From Stenogyne calaminthoides (lineage: Eukaryota; Streptophyta; Magnoliopsida; Lamiales; Lamiaceae), in contig JBBCBC010000031.1 in the NCBI GenBank assembly GCA_037126765.1, forward strand, positions 7,139,638 through 7,203,637: DNA of 64,000 nt, given 5' to 3'. Position 1 is the first letter of the stretch, and the number at the start of each line of letters is the position of its first letter. This document shows positions 9,798 through 21,148 of this stretch, one piece after another. The position numbers and the translations under genes were made by a program. The notes under the pieces were generated by a model. It ran no database searches and was not told where the DNA came from. It was given only the letters and a program-made list of their open reading frames with translations.

Positions 9798-12700
9798 AAA
9801 TTACGCTAACTGGGTACTAGAAAAGGAAATGTGTATCTTCTTTGATTGGAGTTCAACTCCTAAAGATACATGTTTGGTTGCAAAAAGTTCCACAGATACC
9901 AGTTGGTTGTGGCACAAAAGGATGAATCACCTGAATTTCAAAACCCTGAACAAACTTGCAAGATTAGCACTTGTGAGGGGGTTACCAAATAAAGTGTTCA
10001 GTAAAGAACATGTTTGTGATGCGTGTCAAAAAGGAAAACAAATTAGAGCATCATTCAAAAGCAAAGTAGATGTTTATACTGAAAGAATACTTCAACTATT
10101 GCATAAGGATCTTTTTGGTCCAGTAACACCTGTGAGCACCAATGACAGGAAATATACACTTGTGGTAGTTGATGACTACTCTGGATCTAAATGGGTCATA
10201 TTCTTACTCAGTAAGAAAGAGACTCAGATAAAACTGTCTGAACTACTGAAAAGGCTCAGTACTGAAAAGAATCTGAGTGTGGTCAAAATCGGATCGATAT
10301 AAAACCGAGTTTATCAATCATATTATATCTGATTATTGTGCAGCAAATGGAATAACTCATGAAACATCAGCTGCAAAGACCCCACAACAAAATGGTGTTC
10401 TTTGAAAGAAGAAAAAAGGACTCTGAAAAGAAAGTTTCGCAAGGACAATGATAAATTGTCGATATTCCTAAAAGATTTTGAAATTTGAAGCTATCAACAC
10501 TGCATGCTATTCTCAGAACAGATCCATGCTGACCAAGAGTCAAGGTAAAACTCCATACGAGCTTTGGAATGAAAGGAAGCCTCTTGTTTCTTTCTTTCGT
10601 GTGTTTGGTTGCAAGTGTTTCATACACAATAATGGTAAAGATCAGTTGAAAACCTTTGATAGCAAAGCTGATGAAGGGATATTCTTAGGATATTCTGAAG
10701 TCAGTAAAGCCTTCAGAGTTTACAACTATAGGACTCTTATTGTGGAAGAAACACCTCATGTTGTTTTTTGATGAATCTACTTGTGTTCGGAAGAAACAGA
10801 ACATGATTCGGAGAACCCACCAAGAGAATCACCAGACTTAGCCTGAAAAAGAATGATGAAACATCCTCTGAACCTGAAAAGAAGAAGTCAGTCACTTTCT
10901 ATGAATGGAGTGAATCAGACTCAGACAGAGAAGTTCAGGATGAACAAACTCAGGATGATGAGACTCACGATGGAAATTCTCCATTGAAGGAAAGCCAACA
11001 CACCAAAGCTGACCAATCTGAACAGACACCAGTTCAGACTCAGGTATGTAATGCCAATGAAGTTGTGGTCACAACTGAGGCAATCTCTGAATCTATCAAC
11101 CAAAGGGGAACAAATGTCTCTGACAATGTTCTGAATATAATTTCCCCTGAGGAAGATGATTCCATTTCTCCTTTTCTGTTGTTCCCTGAATTTAATGAAC
11201 TGTCTGAACCTAACATTTCTAATGCTGAGGATACTATTGAAGGGGGAACATCCAGAAGAAGATGGTTAGATAGTCATCCTACAAGTCAGATTGTGGGTGA
11301 TCTAACTGATGGTGTCAAAACAAGAAGGTTCCATGGTGAAAGTGCACTATTCTCAACTTTCTATCGGAGAAAGAACCTCTTTGAGATTGAAGAAGCTCTA
11401 CAAGATTCATATTGGATTACTGCTATGCAAGAAGAGCTGAATCAATTCTCAAGGAATGAAGTTTGGGAGCTAGTGGATAGGCCTAAGAGGCACAATGTGA
11501 TTGGAACCAAGTGGGTGTTCAAGAAAAAAGAGATGAGAACAACAATATTGTAAGAAACAAGGCAAGGCTAGTTGCACAAGGTTACTCCCAAGAAGAAGGC
11601 TTGGATTATGATGAAACCTTTGCACATGTTGCAAGACTAGAAACCATCAGATTGTTTCTTGCATATGCTGCCCACATGAAATTCACAGTCTATCAAATGG
11701 ATGTGAAAAGTGCATTTCTGAATGGTGTGCTTAAGGAAGAGGTTTATGTGGAACAACCTCCTGGTTTGAACATGAATGACCAAGTTCTGAGACTTCGAAA
11801 AAGCCTTGTATGGTCTTAAGCAAGCACCCAGAGCATGGTATGATACTCTTTCTCAGTTTCTTACTGACCATGGTTTTATCAAAGGAACTGTTGATAGGAC
11901 TTTGTTCAGGATAGAAGATGGAGAAGATATCTTACTAGTTCAAATTTATGTAGATGACATCATATTTGGATCTCCAAATCATCAATTGTGTGAAAAGTTT
12001 TCTACACTGATGAAAGGAAAGTTTGAGATGTCAATGATGGGGGAGATGAATTTCTTTCTTGGACTTCAGGTGAAACAGACTAAAGAAGGAATTTTCATCA
12101 ACCAAGCAAAGTACACCAGAGATCTAATTGCAAAGTATGGTGTACAGAATTGCAATGCAGTTAGAATTCCCATGAATACTAACTACAAGATGGATCCTCG
12201 ATCTCGAAGGCAAATCGATAAGTCACAATCGATTGTAGAGGATCATTGGATCATCTGCTATATCTCCGCGACAAGTAGGCTCGATATAACATTTCTTTGT
12301 TGGGATATGTGCAAGATAGATACCAAGCTAATTCTAAAATTTAGTCACATGGAGGTTTGCCAAAAAGATCTTGAAATATCTTAAGGGCACAAAGTGAATA
12401 GAGGATTATGGTATCCAACCGATGATAACCTTGAATTAATTGGTTATTCGAGATCTCGATTATGGAGGATGTAGAATTGACAGAAGTCCACCACAGAACT
12501 TGTCAATTTCTTGGAAATAGGTGATATCTTGGTTTTCAAAAAAACAGACCTCGAAGAGCAACCAAAGACTACCAATTTGAATACATGGTCTGCGGGAAGT
12601 TGTTGTGCATGATTCTTTAGCTCGATACAACAATTGAGGGATTATAAGATTATAGCCAATGAAGTACCTATATTTTGTGATAATAATAGTGTTATTGCTA

Positions 12701-12885
12701 TTACACAAAATCCCAGATTGCACACCGGATGTAAGCATGTGGATATCGGACATCACTTCATCGAGATCATGTTGAGAAGAAAGACATCGGGATGGAGAAG
12801 ATTCATATGCGGATAAAATGTAGAGAGCCGATATCTTGACTAAACCTTTGGGTTTGGATCAAGATTTCGGGAACTATCGGTTGAA
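9781..12885 (+). pseudogene. Sire-B pol remainder: integrase, RT, RNase H, broken
   Basis: Frames at 9781-10302 (pre-integrase zinc-binding segment WLWHKRMNHL, CDACQKGKQ, integrase core start), 10478-10771 (integrase C-terminus), 10984-11553 (linker and RT start), 11511-11819 (QMDVKSAFLNG) and 11806-12384 (RT with YVDDIIFGS) together give a nearly full pol. RNase H pieces continue to about 12850, with a C-terminal ILTKPLGLDQDF-like stretch at 12834-12866. At least five shifts separate them. Those near 10285, 10400 and 12200-12560 fall in segments poor in CAG/CTG and rich in TCGA strings, the signature of altered CHG sites seen elsewhere in the window. Confidence 0.85.
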
Positions 12886-13587
12886 TTAGGGATGTTGGAT
12901 CCGGTGTATAGAAACAAATCAAAAATTGAAGGTTTTTCGGATGCATGAAGTTTTCTCGATTCTCTTGAGAAACTCGGGATAAAATTGGAAGTACTGAAAT
13001 CTGAGTCTTGGGAAACTCAGATATCCGAAGATCGAGACTTTCGATATTATCTTGATTTGACTTAGTACTCGATGTCATCTTGACGTTAAGATTACTTCGA
13101 TATTATCTTGACATTTTATCAAGGTCAATACTCAGTAAGACTGATAGAGGGAAATTAGTCTGAAGAGGTAATGACTCATGCAACTCATTTATTGCCTAAC
13201 TGAATCTCAGTAATCATTGGCAATTAATATCAAAACACCTGAAGGGAATATTTTGGGCGGGACCTTTGAAATACCCGAAGGAGGTCAATGGTCTGCAGGA
13301 ACAGTAATTAATTGCACTGTTCAATTAATCACCAATAAGGTTAAATTGGCGGCGTATTATTCGTGAAATCGTCCTTTCATATACTCGATTAGTCGGTGTT
13401 TAATCTCAACCATTGATTTATTCAATCGATACGATTTCCCACGAATCCATTATATATATTCTTTGAAAATTCATTCGAAGCCCCATTTCATAAACCTTCA
13501 TCTCCAAAATTCTCTACAAACTCAAAACCTATCTTTGCCCAGAAAACCTTCATCTTTCTCAAAACCCTACACTCAAAATTCTCCAAA
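12886..13587 (+). promoter_or_regulatory. Spacer between Sire-B pol and ORF3 with TATA-containing leader
   Basis: No protein is visible in these 700 bases. The last 140 look like a plant gene start: TATATATATTC near 13450, then a C/A-rich, T-rich, G-poor leader with repeated AAAACC, leading to ATG at 13588 in the context AAAATGAC. Sire-E has the same arrangement before its own third ORF (CTTATAAGG near 49608, minus strand). An internal promoter or a spliced-transcript leader is possible; neither is shown. Confidence 0.45.
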
Positions 13588-16500
13588 ATGACTTTCTCTA
13601 TTTATGATAAACTGGCTATCTCGAACAAGCCATGGTACTAATATGTGGTTTCGCTTGAAAGTTCATCAAATGCAACCCACGAAGAAGAGGCGTTGTATAT
13701 GATACGGGTCGCGAAAGCTTACAAACCTGGTTGCAAATCAACCAGAGGCTGAATATTCGAAGGAGGTAATTGAATTTATCTCAAACTTGAAAATAGATGA
13801 GGATGATTGTATTGAGTCCCAGATTACTGTTTCCCACTTAGAACATAGCTCTAAATACATTGATTTTGTAAGGGAGTTGTATATAATCCCTTAGAATTTA
13901 AATGATGTATATGAGTTGTGTAATAGAGGAGAAGACCCTACGATGTATATGTTGGGTAGGGAACAAGAATACCTTGATAGGATAACAGAGCATCCTATTA
14001 AGTTTGAGGCTACTTTGAATAAATGGCATTTGAAGCCGAAATACAGAGTTTTGCTGGATATAGTTAGTAAATGTATTATGAGTCGATCCAACAGTTTTGA
14101 GCAAATAAGTACGCCGAAGTTGAGGTTGATGGCTGCCATAGAAGACTCACCCACTACTGATTTCAACTGGTTGAGATATCTGATCAGAGTGGTGAGTGAC
14201 CAGGCGAAACAGATCAAGAATGAGGATGGTTCTGTTGTGATTAAAGGCAAAATTCTTCATGCAACCAAAATAGCCTTCATTTTGGAGATGTGCAGGGAGG
14301 AAGAAGACATTTTTGCCAACACCTCACCCTTCCCAAAGTCTAAGATCATGTTCAAGCCTATTACTTCCAGGAAGACCTTAAAGGGAAAGAAAGAGAAGAA
14401 AGTGGAATCTACTGCTGAAGGAGCTACTGAAGAAGCCCATCAAGCCAGGGGGAAGGCTTTGATAGAGATGAAGAGGAAGAAGGGAGAAGCCCTGAAGAAG
14501 AAAGCCCTTGCTCCCAAGCGCAGAAAAGTTCACATTTCCACTGAGGAGGAGGTGAGCGAACCTGAGGAAGTGCAACCTGAGGGCTAGCAAGCTCAAAAAT
14601 CGCCATTGTAAGTATTAGCTCAGGTTGTATCTATCGCAGAAGAGCAAACTGAGGAACAAGTTTTCTCTGATGTTCTTGAGACATCACTGAGCTCAGACAA
14701 ATTTTCTCAAGAAATTTTCAAGGGACCTCAGACCTCAGATCAAGCTCAGATTTCTACTGAGGTAATGCATGCTCAAACCTCAGATCAAGCTGAGCCTCAG
14801 GAGCTGCTGAATCTTGATGAGCTCCTGAGTGATCCATTCTTTGATCCTCAAAGACCAAGATCTTCCCATCAACCCGAGAGCCCGGTCGAAGAAGGGCGAA
14901 GCAGAAGAGACTGAGTGGCAAAGCAAGGGGGAACGGTTCATATTGGACAGGTACCCTGAGCTGAACTCATATCCTGATCTTCAGGATCTCTTCTTCAGAC
15001 TGAGGACAACAGTTTACATTCTGAACCAGACATTGCCTGAAATGCTCAACATTGCCTCATTCAGAGGAGAAGACTGGTGGAATGAGGAGACAACAGTGTT
15101 AACTGAGTTCTCCGGGTTCAGAAAGACCAAGCTCAGGATGAAAGTGTCGATTTTGATGAAATTTGGGTCGGGGAAGAAGATGGTTTGAGAGGAAAAGAAG
15201 GCGATGTTGGTGCCCCGAGCTCCAAAGATAAAAAATCAAGATGGGGATCAACAAGGGAATCTTTGAAAGCAATCTCAATTGGAGAAAGAAAGTCGATGAT
15301 CTTTGGAATGACTGACATCTCACATCCTCGATCGGTTAGTACTCTTGGTAACATTTGCACTACTAAACATTATGCCAAGGCTACTGAAGTTTCTATCTTT
15401 AATTTTGTTATGTCGATGTTGGTGACCGAGGCTCAGTGGAGATCAAAGCCCGGTGGAGATCGAGGCTCGAGGCGGAGCAACCAAACTCGAGGAAAAGCAA
15501 CAAGTCTTATATGCTTCTGAGATTGATTTCAGTCCCATTGTGGACAAGCTGGAGAAGGTTGTGCCAATTGTGGACAAAGTTGCTTTCGATTGAAGAAGCA
15601 TTGGCCAACCAAATCCCGTAAGATAGAGAATCGAGTTCTACTTGGACTGATCTTGACTTCATACATCTCTGAATGATAAGATGACTGCCATGGAAGGGAA
15701 GATAGATGGAGTCAAGACTGAGCTGAGTGCAAAGATGAAGCAATTGTATCAGGAGAGGACTTCATTTCTTGAAGCCAAGCTGGTGGAGAAGAATGATCAA
15801 CTGATCAAGAATGCTGTTGAGGAAATGGGCTACATGCTCATGACCAAGATGACAGAGATGCTGAAAGATGTTCTCTCCAACCAGTTTGCACCTATGTCTG
15901 AAGAGTTCTCTGTGGCTAAAAACCACTTGATGAGGCTGGAGAAGAGCAAGACCAGTTGGCTGGAGAAGTGCGGAGTGTCAGCAAAGAACAATATCACATG
16001 GACACCGCATTGTCCCAACTTCTACCAAGGTATGGTGCCAAGAAGGGGGAAAGGCCAGGAGACGAGCTAAAGGAGTTATTGGCACACACCTTGAAGAGGA
16101 AGGCAGACAAGGAAGCAGAAAAGAAAAATCTTGCTGAAGCCTTGAAGGAAGTTGAAGCCACAGAAAAGCTTAAGTCCAAGCAAGTGGAAAAGCCAGTCTA
16201 CACTCAAGTTTCTGAGGAGACAATGCAAGAAGTCATTGCTGAAAAACTGAGTGGTAGAAGAAGGGTTGAAACAAGCCAAGACAATGCTGAATAACCAATC
16301 AAGAGAAAGGTTGTGGCGTTTGTTGAACCTGAGAGGAAAAGAGCAAAAGCTTCTAAGGCTACACAAAGAAAGCTGATCATGGACTTTGAAAAGTCTGAAG
16401 AGGAAATAGAAAAGGAAGTCTTCAACACTAGGAGAACTCTGAGATCACTTCAGGTGGAACAAGCGAAGAAAACTGTTGCTTCAGTATCAGGAGTCCCTTT

Positions 16501-17014
16501 GATAAGGAAGAAGAAAGAAGAAGAGCAGAAGCGTAGAAGTGGTTTCAAGAAGTTCCTGAGCAAAAGGAGGGGGACAGCTAAAACTCAGAAGTGGCCGCAC
16601 ATTGATAAATGGATGTCTATCCAATTCAATGATGCTTGGGAAGAGATAAAGAGAACCTTCTGGTTTTATTATGAAGTTCTAAGGGAATGGAGGGGGACAA
16701 GCTCAGATCCAAATGAAGCTTTCATTGACTATTTGTTAACCTTCTATCCAAAGTACTTGTAGAGTTGGATAAATCTTGCAGATGAAGGTAATGTTCAGAT
16801 TACTGACCCTGGTCCATACACATACCCTGCTCCTAGATTAGAGAATGGCTTGGTAAATGAGACAGCCATATCTCAGGAAATTGCTCAGTATGCCATCCAG
16901 TTAGGGTTGACAGGTAACAACCCAGATATCATCAAGGAAAGAGATGCATTGAAAAAGAGGTATTATGAGATGTTCAACCTGGAAGTTCCTGAGGATGAGG
17001 TTGAAGAGGACTGA
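13588..17014 (+). pseudogene. Sire-B third ORF (function unknown), interrupted
   Basis: A coding region of about 1100 codons lies between pol and the 3' LTR. Open pieces are 13916-14587, 14829-15188, 15681-16070, 15956-16294 and 16313-16762, then to a stop at 17012-17014. The N-terminal third looks like a folded domain (for example KYRVLLDIVSKCIM), followed by a basic Lys/Arg-rich segment, acidic Gln/Ser-rich stretches, a coiled-coil-like segment at 15681-15960 and a charged C-terminal domain (KWMSIQFNDAWEEIKRTFWF). I see no signal peptide or membrane segment in the readable parts. In Sireviruses an ORF here is often called 'envelope-like', but nothing in this sequence supports a fusion protein. 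Homologous pieces occur at 46189-49271 and 36945-38490. A relation to 'putative plant transposon protein' families is possible. Confidence 0.6.
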
Positions 17015-17352
17015 AGAGCTGAAGCTGAAGATTGAAGAAGACTGAAGACCAAAGACTGAAGACTCTCTGTAATTCTTTTGTTTTTGTCTTTATTTTTCTG
17101 ATAAGTTCATTGTAATCTGTAACTTCAATTCCTACAATCAATGAAACTTTATCTTTATGCTCAAAGATAATATCTCATTATCTTTTTACATGTCTTTATA
17201 TTTGATATGCCTTATGTTGTGTTGTGAAATTGTTGTGAAAATTATTGGGAAATTTACCATTCTTGGATTGTAATAGGAAAAAACTGAAACCTGAGTATAG
17301 GTTAAGTGTTTTTGTAACAAGATGGTTTTGGCATCATCAAAAAGGGGGAAAT
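17015..17352 (+). other. Sire-B 3' untranslated part and polypurine tract
   Basis: After the ORF3 stop comes a T-rich 3' region without coding potential. It ends in the polypurine tract AAAAAGGGGGAAATT at 17338-17352, directly before LTR start TGTTGGGAGA. Sire-E has the same tract before its own 3' LTR. Confidence 0.85.
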
Positions 17353-19306
17353 TGTTGGGAGATGAATTTAATAAAGAAGATTTTGATTAGATCCAAAAAC
17401 CCCTGAGTATGACATGTTCAGGATAATCTTGATAGTTGAGTCAGGATTCAGTTTTAGAGTGTTCAGGATGTTATCTGCACAATGTATAGTCAGCAGATAT
17501 AGATCAGGATAGATTCTGAAGATTCTAAAGACTCAGTAACTTTCTGAATTTTCTGAAGTTTCAGTATGAAACTGAGAAACTGAAGACTCAATATGAGACT
17601 GAGAAACTAAAGACTCAGTATGAGACTGAGAAACTGAAGACTCAGCATGAGACTGAGAAACTGAAGACTCAGTATGAGACTGAGAAGCTGAAGACTCAGT
17701 ATAAAGACTCAGTATATCAGTCAGTATATCTCTGAAGACTCAGAAGACACTGAAGACTCAGAAGAGTGAAGACTGAAGATGCTGAAGACAAAGAAGATAC
17801 TGAAGACACAATAGTTACTGAAGACTCAGTAATCTACTGAATGCTCAGTATAACCTGAATGTTTCGAGGCACTGAAAGATATCTATCTGAAGGATACAAT
17901 ACTGAGAAAAACGCGATTACTCAAGAAAATAGATATTGCCCAAGACATTCTCATGCAGACAAAAGGAACTAAAACTAAGTGTTGTTAAGGTTATATCACT
18001 CAGAGATATTGACCAAAAAGAGTCGTTATGTTTGTCTACATTAACTGAAGACAAGAGACAATCAGAGGAAGACAACACTGTAATTTACTGACACTGAAAG
18101 CGACAGGTCACTGAAGCATGTCAGTAGTACTATGTTCCAGACTGTAAAAAATGGTGAGTAGCTGCATAAAAAGCATATTGCCTAAAACATGCAAGGGAGT
18201 TTCAAACCCTAAAAATAGTCGTTCATCACACACCATAAGAGGAAACTCATGAAGCTATCTCTTCCAACGAATAGTTTTTCAAAAGTGACCTTGGTGTTTG
18301 CCTATAAATACTTGTGACCTCTACATTGAAGGTTATGGGAAATTTGTAAGCAACTCAAGAGCTCAAATTTATTATTGCAAGTTGAAGCACTCGAAAACCC
18401 AAGAATTTCCCAAGTGCTTTATATTGAAGAGAGCTCATTCACTAAGCCTAGTAATGATAAGATATATCCAAAGCTTAGTAGAGATATCATAGCCTTTGCA
18501 TTGTACTTAATTGTAAAGGATATCTCATCCTAGTTGGAAACCAACCAAGAAACCCCATACCATTTGTAAGGTAGTTTGAGTGTGATTGTTGGTGAGTTGG
18601 AGTTGTAAAGAGTTAGTAAACTACATTGAGGTAGTCAGAAAACTCTAGAGAAGAAGTGAGTAAACTATCTTGGATAGTCAGAAAGCTTGTGTGTGTTTTG
18701 AGCAAGTAAACTACAGAGGTAGTCAGAAAGCTCAAAGTAGAAAGGCTAGTAAACTACATTGAGGTAGTCAAAAAACCTTAGGAAAGTGGTTAAGGAATTT
18801 CTCTGAAGGTCAGAGAGAGTGGACGTAGGAGCTTGAGTCTCTGAACCACTATAACTTGCTGTGTTATTTGCTTTATGTACTGCATTAATTATCTGTTTCA
18901 TATCTTTAACTGAAAGCATATTTTCACTGATATTCAGTTGGAATCAATCCACTGAACTTGCATCTAACTGAATCACATCTTTAATCACTATTTCATCAAA
19001 AGGAAGGTTTTCAGCAAAGCTTAAAACGAGTATAAACTTAGGGCCAACCATTCTGCACATCTGAGTAGCTAGAACAGATAGTTACCAAATTGAACTTACT
19101 CTCTTTGAGGTTCGATGAAGATAGTTATCTCGATCCAAGCTCGATTGGGATTATCGAGGATCTCTCAAAAACTCGAGCTCGATTGGGATTATCGAGAGGC
19201 TTCCCATCTGAAAAAAAAAAGTTTTAAATTCAGCTCAAGATCACATCTTAGGTAGACTTTTACTTATATGTCGATTAGTCTGTCTTCTCGGCCCAAATCA
19301 TCAGGA
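17353..19306 (+). repeat. 3' LTR of Sire-B, distal end altered
   Basis: It matches 6071-8001. It keeps the 27-bp repeats with intact CTGA/CAG content (17565-17699), TATA near 18301 and the four hairpins (18611-18775). From about 19200 the order of short blocks differs from the 5' LTR: the CCCATCTGA...AAAGTTTTAAA block lies before, not after, the GGTAGACTTT block. The last roughly 105 bases before the expected CCAACA end are absent. Similarity stops at ATCATCAGGA, which abuts GATTGTTGGG of Copia-A. Confidence 0.85.
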
Positions 19307-19309
19307 GAT

Positions 19310-21148
19310 TGTTGGGATTATCTTTGGAAAGTATGCTTTTACTTTGTATAATGAAACCGAATTTCGGACTTATTCTTTGAAATAAATTGTTTATCATCGA
19401 TGCTTTAAATATCATCGAATGTTACATATATTTCTTGCATAAGCTGTTCAATAAATAGTATGTGTTACATTGTAGTTAATTTAGTGATACCGGATCACGA
19501 AAGATTAAATTAACAATCCTTGTAACCAAAAAGTACACCATTCACGACCTAGATGGAAATGAACAATCCATCGTGAAAGGTTGAAGTGTAACGCTCAGAT
19601 TGGCTTGTCTTGACCAAGAGATTACACTAGTACATGTCTAGTGCACTGAAGAGGACCTACAGGATGACAAATTCTTCAGAACTGAACAAGGGAAAATTAG
19701 ACCTTAGTGGTTCGTTATTTCTTAATCTTCGTCCCTTAAATAGGATCGCGTGTGGTTAGTAATTATTGCTTTGACTTATTACGGGTAGAGAATCAACGAG
19801 ATTCAATACTTTATATCTTGGGCAATATTATTGGTCACATGCGATTGCTAAGATTTAATACGGAGAATCGTATGCAAGTACGCTTGTTCGATTTGCCCCC
19901 TTGGGAGGTTCATAAGTTTTATCATACCAAATCTTGCAAGTGGAACTAGTTTCCGGTATAAATAATAATGTTGAATCGTTCCTTTACCAAGGATAAAAGA
20001 TATTAATTAATGGAACGCTATTTCAGTGGCTTGAATTAATTAATGGGCTAGATAATCTTAAACACGGGAAATAATAACCGGGAGCCATATTGACTGTAAT
20101 ATGGGTTAAGATGGATAGTGCAATATTAATTATGTAGTGGAATTAATTAATATTTATGGGCTTGAATAATATTGTGGCTCAATATTGATAATTCAAGATT
20201 CATTGGAAGATCCAATCTTAATTCTCCTAAAGGCCCCTCAAGTAGTCCAACATAAAGTCCAATATCTGGAAAAAGTGTTTAAAAATAAAATAAATTTTGT
20301 TGCTATTTTTCCTCATTTTTTCAAAAAATATGAATAAAAGGGGAGAAAGATTTTCTTTGAATTTTGTTATGGAATGAAGATATGTATTCTTGAAATACAA
20401 GATTATCTCATTAAATTCAAGAAATCTCCCACTTGGTTATTCATATGACAATTTTCAAAAATTTGGAAAGAATAAGGGAAAGAAAGATTTTCTTGATTTT
20501 CTTGGAAATATATTATGGAAGATATGTATTCTTGCAATACATGTATATCTCATAAATTCAAGAAGATCCAAATCTTGGAATCTTTATCCTTATTTTTTCG
20601 AAAATAACCATAACAAGAGAAGGTGAGATTTTTATGGAATATTTTAATTATGGAGAAAAGAATATATGAGATATATTCAAGATTTCTTGGAGATCAAGAA
20701 AAGATTTTTTCCTCCCTATTCCATGTGAAAAAATCGGCCACCACATCTCTATATATAGGGGATGATTTCTTCATCCCCAAGTACAATTCCATGTACTGGA
20801 AAAATTAGTAAATCCACAAAGGTGGTGCAACAAATTTTTATTTTCCCTTTTGTTAATTGTTCGCGAGCTTCCTTCCACCGGATTGACGAGCAAGGACTAG
20901 GGAATACATCGGAAGGCTTTTTGGTGTGTTTTATCGACGAGACCATTGCTACTCCAAGAGGTTAGTTTACGTAAACCCGTAGTAATTCCGCATGCGTAGG
21001 ATTTATGTGAACTGTTTATATGCATGATTTGTTGTTGAATTATTATTTGAACTAATATAGGATTAATTCATGCTAGTAATAATTGTTAGAATTAAATTTG
21101 TATTTAAATATTCACCCCGAATAGATCCGGGCAATTAATTACCCAACA
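19310..21148 (+). repeat. 3' LTR of Copia-A
   Basis: This 1839-bp repeat begins TGTTGGGATTAT and ends ACCCAACA. Its last 636 bases match the 5' LTR at 1-639, and the whole matches the minus-strand LTR at 22754-24601. TATA is at 20750-20758. An AT-rich U3 includes T-tract and AATATT-rich stretches and no host gene. It abuts the fragment of element C at 21149 with no spacer. Confidence 0.9.

Larger units (their letters stand above)
6071..19306 (+). mobile_element. Sire-B, Sirevirus-like copia retrotransposon nested in Copia-A
   Basis: This 13.2-kb element has LTRs at 6071-8104 and 17353-19306, a Met-tRNA primer-binding site at 8107-8118, gag-protease, a decayed integrase-RT-RNase H, a third ORF at 13588-17014 and a polypurine tract at 17338-17352. 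Large LTRs, size and an extra ORF after pol are known traits of the Sirevirus (SIRE1/Maximus) lineage of Ty1/copia. The flanking sequence shares GGAG on both sides (6067-6070 and 19304-19307), compatible with a partly altered 5-bp target duplication. The distal end of the 3' LTR is missing or scrambled. Confidence 0.85.
1..21148 (+). mobile_element. Copia-A, Ty1/copia LTR retrotransposon split by Sire-B
   Basis: The element runs from a 5' LTR cut by the window start, through a leader and gag-pol, to a polypurine tract at 6060-6070. It is then interrupted by Sire-B and resumes with its 3' LTR at 19310-21148. The join is shown by the related minus-strand element D, where the same polypurine tract runs uninterrupted into the same LTR start (TGTTGGGATTAT). 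Here the tract ends at 6070 and the matching LTR start appears only at 19310. Gag has a CCHC knuckle, and the domain order protease, integrase, RT, RNase H is that of Ty1/copia. No target duplication can be checked because the left end lies outside the window. Confidence 0.85.

Noticed and set aside
17565..17699. Regular 27-bp repeats as a CRISPR-like array
   Set aside because: Units are contiguous with no spacers and lie in a plant LTR.
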